Positions 1-7,666 are shown, counted from the stretch's first letter. The stretch: 17,696 nucleotides of DNA from an uncultured Phascolarctobacterium sp. (GCA_900545535.1 UQZN01000029.1:1-17696), one strand, 5' to 3'. Numbers and translations are program-made. The notes: generated by a model from the sequence alone, not told the origin.

Positions 1-24
1 TTCTACGATTGGAGGCTTTTTTAT
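1..24 (+). terminator. Probable 3' half of an intrinsic terminator cut by the window edge
   Basis: The window opens with a G-rich arm followed by a run of six T (CGATTGGAGGC then TTTTTT). This looks like the descending arm and U-tract of a hairpin whose ascending arm lies before base 1. It would end a plus-strand gene outside the window, or act in both directions with the minus-strand gene at 81-746. The left arm cannot be seen, so this is tentative. Confidence 0.3.
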
Positions 25-80
25 TCAATGTCCATTTTCTTTGGTTCTAAGCACAGTTCATTTTGAACCCGGCTTTTTTG

Positions 81-746
81 CTATAACCAGTTTGTTTCTA
101 AAGTTGTTTTCAGATCGCGGAACATGGCGATATAGATTTCCTGACTTTCCTTGACGATACTTTGGGCAATGGCTTCATTGTAAGCATGGACCACGTTATT
201 GCGTGCCTGCAGTGCCTTTAGCCATATTTCTTCGTCGTTGATCATGCCGGACTGATAAGCTGTTTTTAAAACCTGTCTGGGCGAGCCGGTTTTATTTTCG
301 CTGAAGCCCTGCTGTTCCAGTATTTCTTTCATAGCTTTCCAGGCCTGCTCAAAACAGATCTCATATAACGCCGTCATGCCTGTCAGAATGACTGTGTCGT
401 AAGGTTGGGAATAAGCTGTTATTTTTTCCAGATTTATTAAAGCCCTGCAAAAATTATCAAACTTTTCATAAAGCGTAACTCCTTCGGTTTTGATCATCTG
501 CAATAATTCAGCCTGTAAAGGTTTATCAAGATCTACGATATCCAATTGCAGCAGGGTGGGGATCTCAGTTTCCGCATCAGCAATAAAGGCTGCCGTCTTA
601 CCGCCGCTGACAGCCAGATCGATGTCACTGCGTTCTTTATTGTCGCCGCGGGCGCGCGAACCGAACAGGATGACCCTGCGGACATCGTGTTTTTGCGCCA
701 GTGCTGCAATAGCCGTGATGATTTTCTCGTTTAAGTTAAGCTGCAT
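81..746 (-). CDS. Fused MNT-HEPN protein: nucleotidyltransferase domain plus HI0074-like HEPN domain
   Basis: A 221-residue protein with two domains that are usually separate genes. Residues 1 to about 95 form a minimal nucleotidyltransferase: GS at 29-30, ten residues, then D41-x-D43 (the GSX10DXD metal and nucleotide site), with a likely third acidic residue at D69. Residues about 100-221 are helical and match the HI0074/HEPN substrate-binding family, with the motif R182-N-N-V-V-H187-A-Y189 (RX4HXY). In HepT/MntA toxin-antitoxin pairs the HEPN part is an RNase, and MntA silences it by AMPylating the Tyr of this motif. Here both would be in one chain. HI0074 proteins themselves have no proven toxin role, so a housekeeping or regulatory transferase is also possible. 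The ATG at 746 follows an AGGTGA ribosome site. The gene is monocistronic, minus strand, with an extended -10 promoter at 774-782. Confidence 0.85.
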   Translation of the reverse strand: MQLNLNEKIITAIAALAQKHDVRRVILFGSRARGDNKERSDIDLAVSGGKTAAFIADAETEIPTLLQLDIVDLDKPLQAELLQMIKTEGVTLYEKFDNFCRALINLEKITAYSQPYDTVILTGMTALYEICFEQAWKAMKEILEQQGFSENKTGSPRQVLKTAYQSGMINDEEIWLKALQARNNVVHAYNEAIAQSIVKESQEIYIAMFRDLKTTLETNWL

Positions 747-773
747 ATGATCACCTGCCGTTAAATTTATTTT

Positions 774-802
774 ATTATAGCATTATTACCTGGCAATTGC
801 CA
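774..802 (-). promoter_or_regulatory. Extended -10 promoter of the MNT-HEPN gene with an overlapping palindrome
   Basis: On the minus strand there is TGCTATAAT (774-782), a full extended -10. The -35 is weak (TGGCAA at 17 bp spacing). Just upstream lies the perfect 12-bp palindrome TGGCAATTGCCA (791-802), which covers the spacer and -35 area. It could be an operator; this is inference from position only. Confidence 0.55.
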
Positions 803-880
803 CAATGCTGTGCTGTTGCGGAGAAGTGATAGTGGTGGCTGCTATGCTAAACTAAAATGCTGCTGATAGCTGCGCAATAT

Positions 881-915
881 AAAACAGGCAGACACTTTTT
901 GTGTCTGCCTGTTTT
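881..915 (-). terminator. Intrinsic terminator of korAB (bidirectional)
   Basis: A 15-bp perfect inverted repeat (881-895 with 901-915) has a 5-nt loop and A/T-rich flanks that give a U-tract in both directions. The GC core is CAGGCAGACAC/GTGTCTGCCTG. It lies 17 bp after the korB stop codon on the minus strand. Confidence 0.9.
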
Positions 916-931
916 TATGCTCACTTTGCCT

Positions 932-1792
932 TTACTTAAAGCCTTCCAGCAGCTCTTCAAAGTTGGTCTTGGGCATTTTCTCTACGTTTCTGATCGTGTT
1001 GAAATTTGCCAGACCGCTGGCCTGCTCATAAGAAGCACGGTCGTTTTCGTACAGCAGCCCTGTCAGCATACCCTCTTTTTCCATGATGTGCTTGGCTACA
1101 AGCCCTTTGTCATGCGGGTCGTAACCGGCAATATCTTTGACGTCGCTCAAATGCTCACGGAACCACTCATAAGTATTAGTGTGGTTGAAGGTCACGCAGG
1201 GACTGAAAACGTTGACGAAAGAGAAGCCTTCGTGCTGAACGGCCGCAACGATCAGATCGACCAACTGCGGCAGATGAGCCGAAAAGCCCTGCGCTACAAA
1301 AGTTGCCCCGGAAGCTAAAGCCAGTTCCAAAGCTGCGATCGGCGTTTCGATATTGCCGGTCGGCGTGGTTTTGGTCTTAAACCCTATATCACTACGGGGC
1401 GAGGTCTGGCCTTTGGTCAGACCGTAAACATGGTTATCCATCAGGATATAGGTGATATTGACGTTGCGGCGCATCGCGTGGATCGTGTGGGCCGTGCCGA
1501 TAGCAAAACCGTCGCCGTCGCCGCCGCAGGCTATGACGGTCAGCTCAGGGTTCGCCATCTTGACTCCCTGGGCAAAAGGCAGGGCGCGTCCGTGGGTCGT
1601 ATGCATACCGTAGGCATACAGATAACCGCCGATACGGCCGCTGCAGCCAATGCCGGAGACCAGTGCCAGTTGATGCGGCTCCAGATTTAATTTTACTGCT
1701 GCCTGCTGCAAAGCCATTTGCACGGCATAATCACCGCAGCCAGGGCACCAGTTAGGTTTTACTTGATTCTGAAAGCTGGTTAAAGTCGACAT
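932..1792 (-). CDS. korB: 2-oxoacid:ferredoxin oxidoreductase, beta subunit (ThDP and 4Fe-4S binding)
   Basis: A 286-residue beta subunit of the 2-oxoacid:ferredoxin oxidoreductase family, most like 2-oxoglutarate types (KorB). It binds thiamine diphosphate and passes electrons from 2-oxoacid decarboxylation to ferredoxin, forming acyl-CoA in the cytoplasm. Visible motifs: C16-P-G-C19 near the N-terminus, C50 in SGIGCSGR, and C199 in FSPC. Together these are the four Cys expected for the single 4Fe-4S cluster of two-subunit enzymes. The ThDP/Mg site is GDGDG (91-95) with N120 about 25 residues on. The gene follows korA with a one-base gap, and its AGGAGG ribosome site (1802-1807) lies just inside the end of korA, so the two are co-translated. 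Separate KorC or KorD genes are not in this window. The exact substrate (2-oxoglutarate versus another 2-oxoacid) cannot be fixed from sequence alone. Confidence 0.93.
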   Translation of the reverse strand: MSTLTSFQNQVKPNWCPGCGDYAVQMALQQAAVKLNLEPHQLALVSGIGCSGRIGGYLYAYGMHTTHGRALPFAQGVKMANPELTVIACGGDGDGFAIGTAHTIHAMRRNVNITYILMDNHVYGLTKGQTSPRSDIGFKTKTTPTGNIETPIAALELALASGATFVAQGFSAHLPQLVDLIVAAVQHEGFSFVNVFSPCVTFNHTNTYEWFREHLSDVKDIAGYDPHDKGLVAKHIMEKEGMLTGLLYENDRASYEQASGLANFNTIRNVEKMPKTNFEELLEGFK

Positions 1793-1793
1793 C

Positions 1794-3539
1794 TTACAGC
1801 ACCTCCTTGCATTTGGCCAGCAATTCTTCTTTATAGAAAATATCGCCGTTGTATTTCAAGATGGAATGTAACTGCGGGCAGGGCGGTACATTCATTTTTA
1901 TCAGCCGCGCCAGCTGTGCCGTAGCATTATGCTCGACGACGACGATCTTTTTCGCTTCCTGCAGATAATGATTGAGCGCGCAGACCGGGAACGGCGACAA
2001 CAGCCGTACCTGGACATGGTTGACGCGCAGGCCTTTGGCGCGCAGTTCTTCAGCTACTTCGCCGATCACGGCACGTGTACCAGCCATACCGATGATCAGC
2101 AGATCGCTTTGCGGATAAGGCGCGTCCTCATACAGCGGGTTTGCAAAAGTATCAACAACGCTGCGGACCTTGCGCAGACGTTTATCGGACTGCGCCGTAC
2201 GCATGGCCTTGTTTTCGGAAGGCCGGCCGACCTCGTCATGCTCAAGACCGGTACCCAGGCTGATACCGTTGGGTGTGCCTGGCAGCACGCGCATGGAAAT
2301 ATTTCCTTCTGCTTCCAGATCGTAGCGCTTAAAATATTCCGGCGAAGTGATTTCCGGCAGCCCTTCCCTGACCAGTTTACCGCGGTTGATTTGCAGCTTG
2401 TCGTAATCAAGACTGGTTACGGACTGCTTGCCCAGCGACAGCTGCAGGTCGGAAAGTACGATGACCGGACATTGATATTCTTCCGCCAGGTTAAACGCTT
2501 CAAAGGTATCGTAAAAAGATTCTTCTATTGAAGAAGGTGAAATAACGATCTTGGCAGTATCGCCGTGGGTATTGTAGATCGCCGCCATCAGGTCCGACTG
2601 TTCGTGCTTGGTCGGCAGGCCTGTGCTGGGACCGCCGCGCTGCGTATCGACGACTACCAGCGGCGTTTCCGTCATTTCTGCCAGGCCGATAGCCTCAGCC
2701 ATCAGTGAAAGCCCCGGGCCGGCTGTCGCCGTAAAAGCGCGGGCTCCGGCATAAGCTGCGCCGATCGCCATCGTGCAGGCCGAGATCTCATCTTCTGTCT
2801 GCAGCATCACACCGCCTTCCGCCGGTGCATGCTTGACCATATATTCCATGATTTCCGAGGAGGGAGTTATCGGGTAGGCCGACATAAATTTAGCTCCGGC
2901 AGTCAACGCTCCCAAAGCAACAGCCTCGTTGCCCAGCATAAACAGCTTCGGCTGGGGATTTTCCAGCTCGGGCATCTCTAAGGCTCCCAGCAGCTCAGCA
3001 TAGTTGGTCTTGATATATTCGTAACCTGTTTCCAAAGCCAGACGGTTGGTTGCCATGACCTCCGCGCCTTTGCGTCCGTATTGTTTCTCCAGCAGCGGCA
3101 GCAGCTTTGCGGTATCGATGCCCAGTAAAGCGGCGGTGATGCCTAAAGCCAGAATGTTTTTCGGCAGCGTTTGGCCGCCGGTTTTACTCAGTTCGTTCCA
3201 GGACAGCGTCACTGTGCGCACCTGTGGTTTATTCTCCTGCAGCCAGGCGGAGTCAGTGACCAGAATGCCGTCCGCAGTAAGCTCCGGCGCGTCTACTGCC
3301 AGTGTGTCCGGGTCCATAGCGATCAGCAGATTGCAGCTGCTGGCGATAGTGGCAACCGGATAGTTGGCGATACGCAGCTTGTAGCTGGTGTGACCGCCCT
3401 TGATGCGTGACGAAAACTGACGGTAGCCATATACGTCATAGCCCAGCGAGCATAAAGCTGCGGCGAAAATTTCGCCCAGGCTTTCCAGGCCCTCGCCCTG
3501 CTGGCCTCCGGCCTTCCACGATAATTCTTGTTTTTTCAT
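1794..3539 (-). CDS. korA: 2-oxoacid:ferredoxin oxidoreductase, fused gamma-alpha subunit
   Basis: A 581-residue subunit in which a gamma domain (residues 1 to about 185, with GGQQGEG at 11-17 and RIKGGH at 45-50) is fused to the alpha domain (from about 198). The alpha domain carries the YPITPSSE motif (222-229), ATAGPGLSLM (271-280) and RGGPSTGLPTKHEQSDL (301-317), all typical of KorA/VorB-type alpha subunits that contact ThDP and the 2-oxoacid. With KorB it forms the two-component enzyme that makes acyl-CoA and reduced ferredoxin, or runs in reverse for reductive carboxylation. The start is supported by AAGGAGGG about 8 bases upstream of the ATG at 3539. It is the first gene of the two-gene operon. 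The C-terminal ~100 residues match the CoA-proximal domain of the family by position. Confidence 0.93.
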   Translation of the reverse strand: MKKQELSWKAGGQQGEGLESLGEIFAAALCSLGYDVYGYRQFSSRIKGGHTSYKLRIANYPVATIASSCNLLIAMDPDTLAVDAPELTADGILVTDSAWLQENKPQVRTVTLSWNELSKTGGQTLPKNILALGITAALLGIDTAKLLPLLEKQYGRKGAEVMATNRLALETGYEYIKTNYAELLGALEMPELENPQPKLFMLGNEAVALGALTAGAKFMSAYPITPSSEIMEYMVKHAPAEGGVMLQTEDEISACTMAIGAAYAGARAFTATAGPGLSLMAEAIGLAEMTETPLVVVDTQRGGPSTGLPTKHEQSDLMAAIYNTHGDTAKIVISPSSIEESFYDTFEAFNLAEEYQCPVIVLSDLQLSLGKQSVTSLDYDKLQINRGKLVREGLPEITSPEYFKRYDLEAEGNISMRVLPGTPNGISLGTGLEHDEVGRPSENKAMRTAQSDKRLRKVRSVVDTFANPLYEDAPYPQSDLLIIGMAGTRAVIGEVAEELRAKGLRVNHVQVRLLSPFPVCALNHYLQEAKKIVVVEHNATAQLARLIKMNVPPCPQLHSILKYNGDIFYKEELLAKCKEVL

Positions 3540-3625
3540 ACAATATCCCTCCTTATAAAAAGGTTTTTAGTACAGGTATTTATCTGGGAGAAGCTTAAAA
3601 ATCCGCCTATGCAGATAAGTTTCTG

Positions 3626-3653
3626 TATCTATAGTTTAACCTATTTTTGTCAA
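3626..3653 (-). promoter_or_regulatory. korAB promoter
   Basis: Minus strand: TTGACA (3648-3653), 16 bp, TAGATA (3626-3631). An overlapping TATAGA is the alternative -10 at a shorter spacing. The consensus -35 makes this the best candidate; the untranslated leader would be about 80 nt. Confidence 0.6.
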
Positions 3654-3870
3654 AAAGAGCAGTAGCAAATAGGTTTATAAACTTTTTAAATATGTTGAAA
3701 ATGGCTTGAAAATACGGCGGCGCGGCTTTAAATAAGTAATTTATAAAAGCATAGCCTGTAAAAATAAATTTTGGCTGTTAAACAGGTCGCGGCAATGCGT
3801 TGCAAAATACAGAGAATTATCCGAAAATAAAGAAAAATACAATCATTAGTTATATTTTTAACAAAATAAC

Positions 3871-3899
3871 TTGCAATAATTCTGAAAATAATGTAAAAT
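3871..3899 (+). promoter_or_regulatory. ompM1 promoter
   Basis: TTGCAA (3871-3876), 17 bp, TAAAAT (3894-3899). The same -35 and spacing recur before ompM2, 3 and 4. This would give a leader of about 190 nt; a TATAAT at 3951-3956 could serve a second, shorter transcript. Confidence 0.65.
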
Positions 3900-3994
3900 A
3901 TGTCCAAACAATGAATTATATATAGGATAATAATTGTTTTTAAATCTGTTTATAATACGTTTTGGGAAAGCATCCAGGCAAAACAGTGCGCCGA

Positions 3995-4095
3995 GTAGAG
4001 GAAACTAGGTAACTCGCATGAAGCAAACTGCTGAGCGGCGATTTCTTTCCGGGACGTTTTATAAAAATAAAATGTTTCCGAAGGAGGAAATAACA
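3995..4095 (+). promoter_or_regulatory. ompM1 structured leader: conserved 24-nt motif plus SD-proximal stem
   Basis: The 24-nt motif (3995-4018) has GAG and CTC ends and two GGNAAC blocks. A 13-bp stem with one bulged U (4075) follows: 4050-4062 with 4067-4080 and an AAAA loop, containing several G-U pairs. Its 3' arm ends one base before the AAGGAGG ribosome site (4081-4087). The TTTCC of that arm (4075-4079) can instead pair with GGAAA of the SD (4086-4090). No experiment is implied; this is read from complementarity alone. Confidence 0.55.
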
Positions 4096-5310
4096 ATGAA
4101 AAAATCTTTAGTATTAGCAATGGCTATGGCTTTGGGCGTAACTGCTTCTGCCTATGCTGCAAACCCCTTCTCCGATGTACCTGCAGGTCATTGGGCATAT
4201 GACTCCATCAACAAACTGGCTGCTGCTGGCATCGTTGACGGTTATGGCGACAGCACTTTCGGTGGCGATCGTCTGATGACCCGTTACGAAATGGCTCAAA
4301 TCGTAGCTAAAGCTATGGCAAAAGGCGCTAACGTAGACCGTTTGGCTGCTGAATTTGCTGACGAACTGGACAGCCTCGGCGTTCGCGTTGCTGCTCTGGA
4401 GAAAAAATCCGACAACGTTAAGATTAACGCTCAGATTCGTGCTATGTATCAATCTTATGACAAGGGTACTAATTTAAAGGGTACTAATGCTACCAGCACT
4501 CTGCGTTCCCGTATCTGGCTCAACGGCCAAATCAACGAAGACTGGAAATATGTTGGCATGCTGCAGAACGAACAAGATCTGCTCAACGATGAAGGTGATG
4601 AAAACACTGACTTCCAACGCGCATTCGTTACTGGCCGTATCGGCGGCGTGAAAGTTGAAGCGGGCCGTAACAACACCGCTTTGGGCTTGGGCGTTGGTAA
4701 CATTCTCAGCAACCGTACTGATGCTGTAAAATTGGGTTTTGGTAAAGACCTGAAAGTTGGCTTCCAATATGGTAAAATTTCCAGTGGTAACGGTGTTGCA
4801 CCTAAAGCAGACGAATATTTAGCAGCTACTTTAGGCGGCGAGATTGGCAAACTTGGTTTGAATGCTGGTTATGTCAAAGCTGACAATGTTCGTAAACTTG
4901 TTCAAGACGATAAAATCTGGTACGTAGGCGCTGATTATAAATTCGGAGATTTCACAGTTGACGCTACCTATTTGAAATCTGATGTAGATAAAGTTAATAC
5001 TATGTCTGTTGATGAAGATGGTTATGTAATTGGTTTGGCATATAAAGGCGCTAAAGCAGCTAAAGCTGGTACTTATGGCGTTTATGCTAAATACTATGAC
5101 CAGGGCGCTGGTACTTATATCCATCATGGTATGAATACCGATTTGGCTAACGATTTCAATAAAAAAGGCGGTTTCAAAGGTTATATGCTGGGCTTAAACT
5201 ACGCTTTCGCTAAAAATATCGTTGCAGCTGTTGAGTACTCTGATTTTGATGCAAAAGAAACTGATAAAAACGACAAGACCATTTGGTCTGAGGTTGTCTT
5301 CACTTTCTAA
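4096..5310 (+). CDS. ompM: OmpM-type SLH-domain outer-membrane porin, copy 1
   Basis: A 404-residue outer-membrane protein. Signal peptide 1-21 (cleavage after AYA), one SLH domain about 23-78 (FSDVPAGHWAYDSINKLAAAGIVDGY, ending in the TRYEMAQIV helix), coiled coil about 79-104 (DRLAAEFADELDSLGVRVAALEKK), then a beta-barrel to a terminal Phe (TF end), the usual BAM signal. Known OmpM proteins of Selenomonas and Veillonella tie the outer membrane to polyamine-modified peptidoglycan through the SLH domain and form diffusion pores. An in-frame ATG at 4018 would add 26 residues, but the ATG at 4096 follows AAGGAGG at the right distance and begins the signal peptide, so it is preferred. It is a single-gene unit with promoter at 3871-3899 and terminator at 5332-5359. 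The barrel differs clearly from copies 2 and 3. Confidence 0.95.
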   Translation: MKKSLVLAMAMALGVTASAYAANPFSDVPAGHWAYDSINKLAAAGIVDGYGDSTFGGDRLMTRYEMAQIVAKAMAKGANVDRLAAEFADELDSLGVRVAALEKKSDNVKINAQIRAMYQSYDKGTNLKGTNATSTLRSRIWLNGQINEDWKYVGMLQNEQDLLNDEGDENTDFQRAFVTGRIGGVKVEAGRNNTALGLGVGNILSNRTDAVKLGFGKDLKVGFQYGKISSGNGVAPKADEYLAATLGGEIGKLGLNAGYVKADNVRKLVQDDKIWYVGADYKFGDFTVDATYLKSDVDKVNTMSVDEDGYVIGLAYKGAKAAKAGTYGVYAKYYDQGAGTYIHHGMNTDLANDFNKKGGFKGYMLGLNYAFAKNIVAAVEYSDFDAKETDKNDKTIWSEVVFTF

Positions 5311-5331
5311 TTTCAGTGAAATTGCTTCTCC

Positions 5332-5359
5332 AAGGGCGATCTTATGATCGCCCTTTTTT
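5332..5359 (+). terminator. Intrinsic terminator after ompM1
   Basis: AAGGGCGATC (5332-5341) pairs with GATCGCCCTT (5346-5355), with loop TTAT and a T-run behind. Confidence 0.93.
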
Positions 5360-5387
5360 ATATTTAAAATCAATATTATTATGATCG

Positions 5388-5442
5388 TTGATATAATATC
5401 TGATAATGCTCTATTATTTTAGCTTGATTTATGCTAAAATAA
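5388..5442 (+). promoter_or_regulatory. Promoter region of the first secreted-paralog gene, with a 10-bp inverted repeat
   Basis: Two overlapping options: TTGATA (5388-5393)-18 bp-TATTAT (5412-5417), and the extended -10 TGCTAAAAT (5432-5440). A perfect inverted repeat, TTATTTTAGC (5414-5423) and GCTAAAATAA (5433-5442), covers both -10 elements and could be an operator or a transcript hairpin. Confidence 0.5.
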
Positions 5443-5479
5443 CTTATAGTTGATAGTTATTTAGAGGAGGTTATATTTG

Positions 5480-6031
5480 ATGAAAAATATTCTGCGTTAC
5501 TTGCTGTTAGCTGTGGTTGTTCTCGGTTTTGCTGCCCCCGTTTTTGGTAAGGCCGAAGCTGCTAAGATCGCTATTCTGCCGCTGGCTAACAATGTTGCCG
5601 ATGATGAACTTTCCGGGCCGGTTTTCTTCAATGAATGTATGGATTATTTCAAGTTTCCGGAATTTGATATGGTCGATGATGCCGTATTGGACAAAGCTTT
5701 AAAGGAAGAAAATTATGCTGCTGTGGGTAAAAACGGACCTGATGCAGCTATGCTGAAACGTATAATGGCTAAGACTGGCGCTGATATGGCCTTGATGATG
5801 TCTTTGGACGAGTTGAGCTTGGAACCGCAGATGGGTATGATCGAAGATTATTATAAATTTAAAATCAAAGCCCGTATCATGTATGTTAACGGCATTACTG
5901 GTAAAATTACTAAAGATCGCGTCAATGATGAGGAACTGGTTGAATATCCGGTCATTGCCCGTACTGATTATGAACATAATGAATTCCGCAATCACGTGAT
6001 CCGCGAATTAAAAAAAGTTGCTAAATTTTAA
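5480..6031 (+). CDS. Small secreted protein of unknown function, paralog A
   Basis: A 183-residue protein not recognised as a named family. It has a clear signal peptide (about 1-27, cleavage in KAEA/AK; no lipobox Cys), so the mature form is probably periplasmic or surface-associated. The mature part starts with a beta strand (KIAILPLANNV), then a helix, a PEFDMV strand, and TGADMALMMSLDEL, followed by alternating strand-like residues (FKIKARIMYVNGITGKI). This order resembles the small alpha/beta fold seen in TolB N-terminal or CsgG-like domains, which is an inference from pattern only. It shares KAEAAK-A-PLAN, PEFD and TGAD motifs with the two proteins at 7701-8237 and 8437-8976, and is the more divergent of the three. 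The ATG at 5480 is preferred over a TTG at 5477 because of spacing from AGAGGAGG. It sits between ompM1 and ompM2 with its own promoter and terminator. Confidence 0.85.
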   Translation: MKNILRYLLLAVVVLGFAAPVFGKAEAAKIAILPLANNVADDELSGPVFFNECMDYFKFPEFDMVDDAVLDKALKEENYAAVGKNGPDAAMLKRIMAKTGADMALMMSLDELSLEPQMGMIEDYYKFKIKARIMYVNGITGKITKDRVNDEELVEYPVIARTDYEHNEFRNHVIRELKKVAKF

Positions 6032-6041
6032 TATTGTTTCT

Positions 6042-6076
6042 AAAGCCAACAATCATCATGATTGTTGGCTTTAATT
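6042..6076 (+). terminator. Terminator-like hairpin after secreted paralog A
   Basis: AAAGCCAACAAT (6042-6053) pairs with ATTGTTGGCTTT (6061-6072). The U-tract is short and interrupted by AA, so it is weaker than the other terminators here. Confidence 0.7.
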
Positions 6077-6179
6077 ATTATATTTATAAGCTGAATTTAT
6101 AATTAAGTTTTATAAATTCGCAAAATAAAAGATGAAAAGAAAAACATACTACATTTTTATTGCATAAAAATAAAAATAC

Positions 6180-6208
6180 TTGTCAAAATTGCGAAAACGA
6201 TGTAAAAT
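6180..6208 (+). promoter_or_regulatory. ompM2 promoter
   Basis: TTGTCA (6180-6185), 17 bp, TAAAAT (6203-6208), the same layout as ompM1. A further TATAAT lies at 6219-6224. Confidence 0.7.
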
Positions 6209-6258
6209 AAACTAAGTTTATAATTAGTTAATTAAAGAATATAGTTTACTGTCTGTTT

Positions 6259-6354
6259 GTAGAGGAAACAAGGCAACTCGCACAATGATGACGGTGGGCG
6301 TTATTCCTGAACGGCAAAATTATAAACTTAATAATTTCCTGAGGAGGAATAACA
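6259..6354 (+). promoter_or_regulatory. ompM2 structured leader
   Basis: The 24-nt motif lies at 6259-6282. A bulged stem forms from CGG (6312-6314) and AAATTAT (6317-6323) with ATAATTT (6331-6337), CC (6338-6339) and G6341. Competing pairings hide the SD: TTCCT (6336-6340) with AGGAA (6345-6349), or GTTATTCCT (6300-6308) with AGGAATAAC (6345-6353), a perfect 9-bp match. Confidence 0.55.
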
Positions 6355-7569
6355 ATGAAAAAATCTTTAGTATTAGCAATGGCTATGGCTTTAGGTGTAA
6401 CTGCTTCTGCCTATGCTGCCAATCCCTTCTCCGATGTACCTGCAGGTCATTGGGCTTATGATTCCATCAACAAACTGGCTGCTGCTGGTATCGTTGACGG
6501 TTATGGCGACAACACTTTCGGTGGTGATCGCCTGATGACCCGTTACGAAATGGCTCAGATCGTAGCAAAAGCAATGGCTAAAGGCGCTAATGTAGACCGT
6601 TTGGCAGCTGAATTTGCTGACGAACTGGACAGCCTCGGTGTTCGTGTTGCAGCTTTGGAGAAAAAATCTGACAACGTGAAAATCACCGGTGAAGCTCGTT
6701 TCCGTTATCGTGACCTTGATTATAAAAATGTTATTGGAGCTAAAGGCAGTGCAGCTGATATTCGTTCCCGTATCTGGCTCACTGGTCAGGTCAACGAGGA
6801 CTGGACCTATACTGGTATGATCGAAAACGTTCAAGACCTGCGTGATAACGAAGGTAATGAAGATGCTAACTTCCAACGTGCTTATGTACAGGGTAAATTG
6901 GGTGGTATGGCAGTAACTGCTGGTCGTTATAACGAATTCCTGGCTAATGGCAACATTTATGATGACCGTGCTGATGGTGTTGCTTTGACTTATGGTGATA
7001 AGGTAAAAGTCATGCTGGCTGCTGGTAAGGCTGCTAATAGTGATGGTGAGCTCATAGCTAACAGCTATGCTGGTGGCGAAGTAGCTGCTGATTTTGGTGC
7101 TGTGAATGCAACTGCCGGTTACTATAACTTTAAAGATATCGGTTCAAAAGATAGTGGTTCTGATAACGCTATTTGGTTTGTTGGTGCAGGGACTACCTTC
7201 GGCGACTTTGGCTTGAATGCTATGTACTTAAAAGGTGATGCTAGCACTAAAGCTGGTGATTTAAATGAAGGTGATGATGGCTGGACTGCAGGTTTGACCT
7301 ATAAAGGTGCGGAAGCAGCTGAAAAAGGTACTTGGGGTCTGTTTGCTAACTACTATGATCAAGGTCTCCAAACTTATTTAGCACATACAACCGATGCAGA
7401 AACTTTCCGTGGTTTGGGCTTTAAGGGATATGGCGTAGGTGCTAACTACACTGTTGCTAAAAACATGGTAGCTACTGTTGCTTACTATGACACTGAAGCA
7501 AAATATCACACTGGATACAAAAAACCAGAAGCAAAAATCATCTGGACTGACCTGACCTTCACTTTCTAA
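6355..7569 (+). CDS. ompM: OmpM-type SLH-domain outer-membrane porin, copy 2
   Basis: A 404-residue paralog of copy 1 with the same signal peptide, SLH domain and coiled coil, nearly identical over the first ~110 residues. The barrel (about 111-404) is different from copy 1 and closest to copy 3: both carry IWFVGAGTTFGDFGLNAMYL and a GDxxWTxGLT stretch. It ends in TFTF, with the C-terminal Phe of BAM substrates. The conserved barrel segment NFQRAY...GKLGG...AGR is shared by all five copies and may be a constriction or folding element. The start follows GAGGAGG by 7 bases. The terminator is at 7598-7626. Substrate preference cannot be read from the sequence. Confidence 0.95.
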   Translation: MKKSLVLAMAMALGVTASAYAANPFSDVPAGHWAYDSINKLAAAGIVDGYGDNTFGGDRLMTRYEMAQIVAKAMAKGANVDRLAAEFADELDSLGVRVAALEKKSDNVKITGEARFRYRDLDYKNVIGAKGSAADIRSRIWLTGQVNEDWTYTGMIENVQDLRDNEGNEDANFQRAYVQGKLGGMAVTAGRYNEFLANGNIYDDRADGVALTYGDKVKVMLAAGKAANSDGELIANSYAGGEVAADFGAVNATAGYYNFKDIGSKDSGSDNAIWFVGAGTTFGDFGLNAMYLKGDASTKAGDLNEGDDGWTAGLTYKGAEAAEKGTWGLFANYYDQGLQTYLAHTTDAETFRGLGFKGYGVGANYTVAKNMVATVAYYDTEAKYHTGYKKPEAKIIWTDLTFTF

Positions 7570-7597
7570 TTTAACTGAATTAGATGCTGTAAATTTC

Positions 7598-7626
7598 AAA
7601 GCGGCTGCTTAGGCAGCCGCTTTTTT
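7598..7626 (+). terminator. Intrinsic terminator after ompM2
   Basis: AAAGCGGCTGC (7598-7608) pairs with GCAGCCGCTTT (7613-7623), with loop TTAG and a T-run. Confidence 0.95.
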
Positions 7627-7657
7627 CAACAAAACAGTTTTTGATTTTTCGGAAATG

Positions 7658-7666
7658 TGGTAAGAT
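7658..7666 (+). promoter_or_regulatory. Promoter of secreted paralog B
   Basis: Extended -10 TGGTAAGAT (7658-7666), with a weak TTTTTG -35 at 17 bp. The leader is short, about 30 nt. Confidence 0.5.

Larger units (their letters stand above)
3540..4095. other. 556-bp divergent intergenic region between korA and ompM1
   Basis: It holds the korA promoter on the minus strand (3626-3653), the ompM1 promoter (3871-3899) and the ompM1 structured leader (3995-4095). The stretch from about 3655 to 3870 is AT-rich and shows no gene or clear hairpin. A second -10-like TATAAT lies at 3951-3956 without a good -35. Confidence 0.7.
6032..6354. other. 323-bp intergenic region before ompM2
   Basis: It contains the hairpin at 6042-6072, the ompM2 promoter (6180-6208) and the structured leader (6259-6354). 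The AT-rich stretch 6075-6178 shows nothing else I can support. Confidence 0.7.

Noticed and set aside
1..80. Possible tRNA or riboswitch near the left edge (GTTCA-AAA-TGAAC on the minus strand)
   Set aside because: Only a 5-bp hairpin; no cloverleaf arms or conserved tRNA bases could be found.
857..1318. Plus-strand open frame of 153 codons opposite korB
   Set aside because: It begins across the korAB terminator and overlaps the conserved korB coding sequence; shadow frame.
1929..2531. Plus-strand open frame of 200 codons opposite korA
   Set aside because: korA has clear family motifs on the other strand; this frame has no ribosome site and no recognisable protein features.
3951..3956. TATAAT (also at 6219 and 10855) as the main ompM promoters
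   Set aside because: No -35 match at 16-18 bp in any of the three, and it is absent before ompM3 and ompM5. The TTGCAA-17-TAAAAT type is present in all in some form. A secondary start is still possible.
3995..4018. CsrA-type binding site reading of the leader motif
   Set aside because: The GGA lies in AGAGGAAAC and does not match the A-N-GGA hairpin-loop core well, and no csrA gene is seen here.
4018..4095. Upstream in-frame ATG that would extend ompM1 by 26 residues
   Set aside because: It falls at the end of the conserved leader motif, reads through the stem and SD, and would bury the signal peptide. Other copies have no such extension.
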